A stretch of DNA of 64,000 nt from Tritrichomonas musculus (lineage: Eukaryota; Parabasalia; Tritrichomonadida; Tritrichomonadidae). Under the pieces are notes generated by a model that had not been told where the DNA came from, did no database searches, and saw only the letters and a program-made list of their open reading frames with translations. Made by a program: the position numbers and the translations under genes. Location: NCBI GenBank assembly GCA_039105265.1, contig JAPFFF010000001.1, forward strand, positions 1,178,001 through 1,242,000. The letters run 5' to 3'. Every line of letters begins with the position of its first letter. Position 1 is the stretch's first letter. This document shows positions 63,811 to 64,000 of the stretch, one piece after another.

Positions 63811-64000
63811 AAATTATTATAAGCAATTTCATCAAAAATATCGTTTTGAAATGCAATTAAATAAATAAAGAATCAATTTTATAAATCAAAAATATTCCAA
63901 AACTTCATTAAAACAATTTTTTATTTGTTAATTGGATGAAAAAAAATAAATAATAAAACATCATAAAATAAAACAAATCAAAGAATTGTATTTAAATAAT
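63811..64000. other. Host spacer at the right edge
   Basis: A+T-rich DNA with no gene that I can support, continuing the pattern of spacer found between the ankyrin blocks. Confidence 0.5.

Overview
The window is A+T-rich (roughly three quarters by eye) eukaryotic DNA. Genes have no visible introns, leaders are very short, and many stops sit in a TAAA context. It carries Polinton/Maverick DNA, a copine, a CTL-type transporter and ankyrin/DUF3447 debris. Together these point to a parabasalid (trichomonad; Trichomonas or Tritrichomonas type). The species is an inference.

Layout. (1) 1-7168: the terminal part of a Polinton (element 2) that runs off the left edge and ends in a 226-bp terminal inverted repeat (TIR). 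Its large gene looks broken in a few places. (2) 7169-10727: host DNA holding a 1.44-kb TIR-bounded DNA element with a perfect 8-bp target duplication, internal 197-bp tandem repeats and a decayed ankyrin/DUF3447 gene, then a choline-transporter-like gene. (3) 10728-57998: a second, near-complete Polinton (element 1) of about 47.3 kb, large for the group, with 225-bp TIRs that differ at only two positions and a 5-bp target duplication TTTTA. It lies inverted relative to element 2. (4) 57999-64000: host DNA with a copine gene and a minus-strand series of single ankyrin repeats spread through A+T-rich spacers, one spacer holding a 1.46-kb TIR element.

Element 1 is organised in blocks. Both ends carry the same 144-bp bidirectional promoter cassette. 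The left half (12-36 kb, plus strand) is the virion block: a 3807-residue protein, an acidic 157-residue protein, an A32/FtsK-type packaging ATPase, two tandem double-jelly-roll major capsid paralogues, a penton-like protein and two fibre-like proteins, the second with phage tail-fibre style repeats. A central minus-strand block (36-40.6 kb) holds small proteins and lysine-rich, SAP-like, presumably DNA-binding proteins. The right half (40.6-57 kb) is the replication and regulation block: protein-primed family B DNA polymerase, KilA-N protein, superfamily 3 helicase, DDE integrase, many short coiled-coil proteins, small membrane proteins and one secreted Pmp-like protein. Many genes of this half share a GTCAAAACCG promoter motif that I do not find in the virion block, which suggests timed expression. 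No adenovirus-type maturation protease was recognised.

For the Polintons only family, extent, parts, general state and likely age are given.
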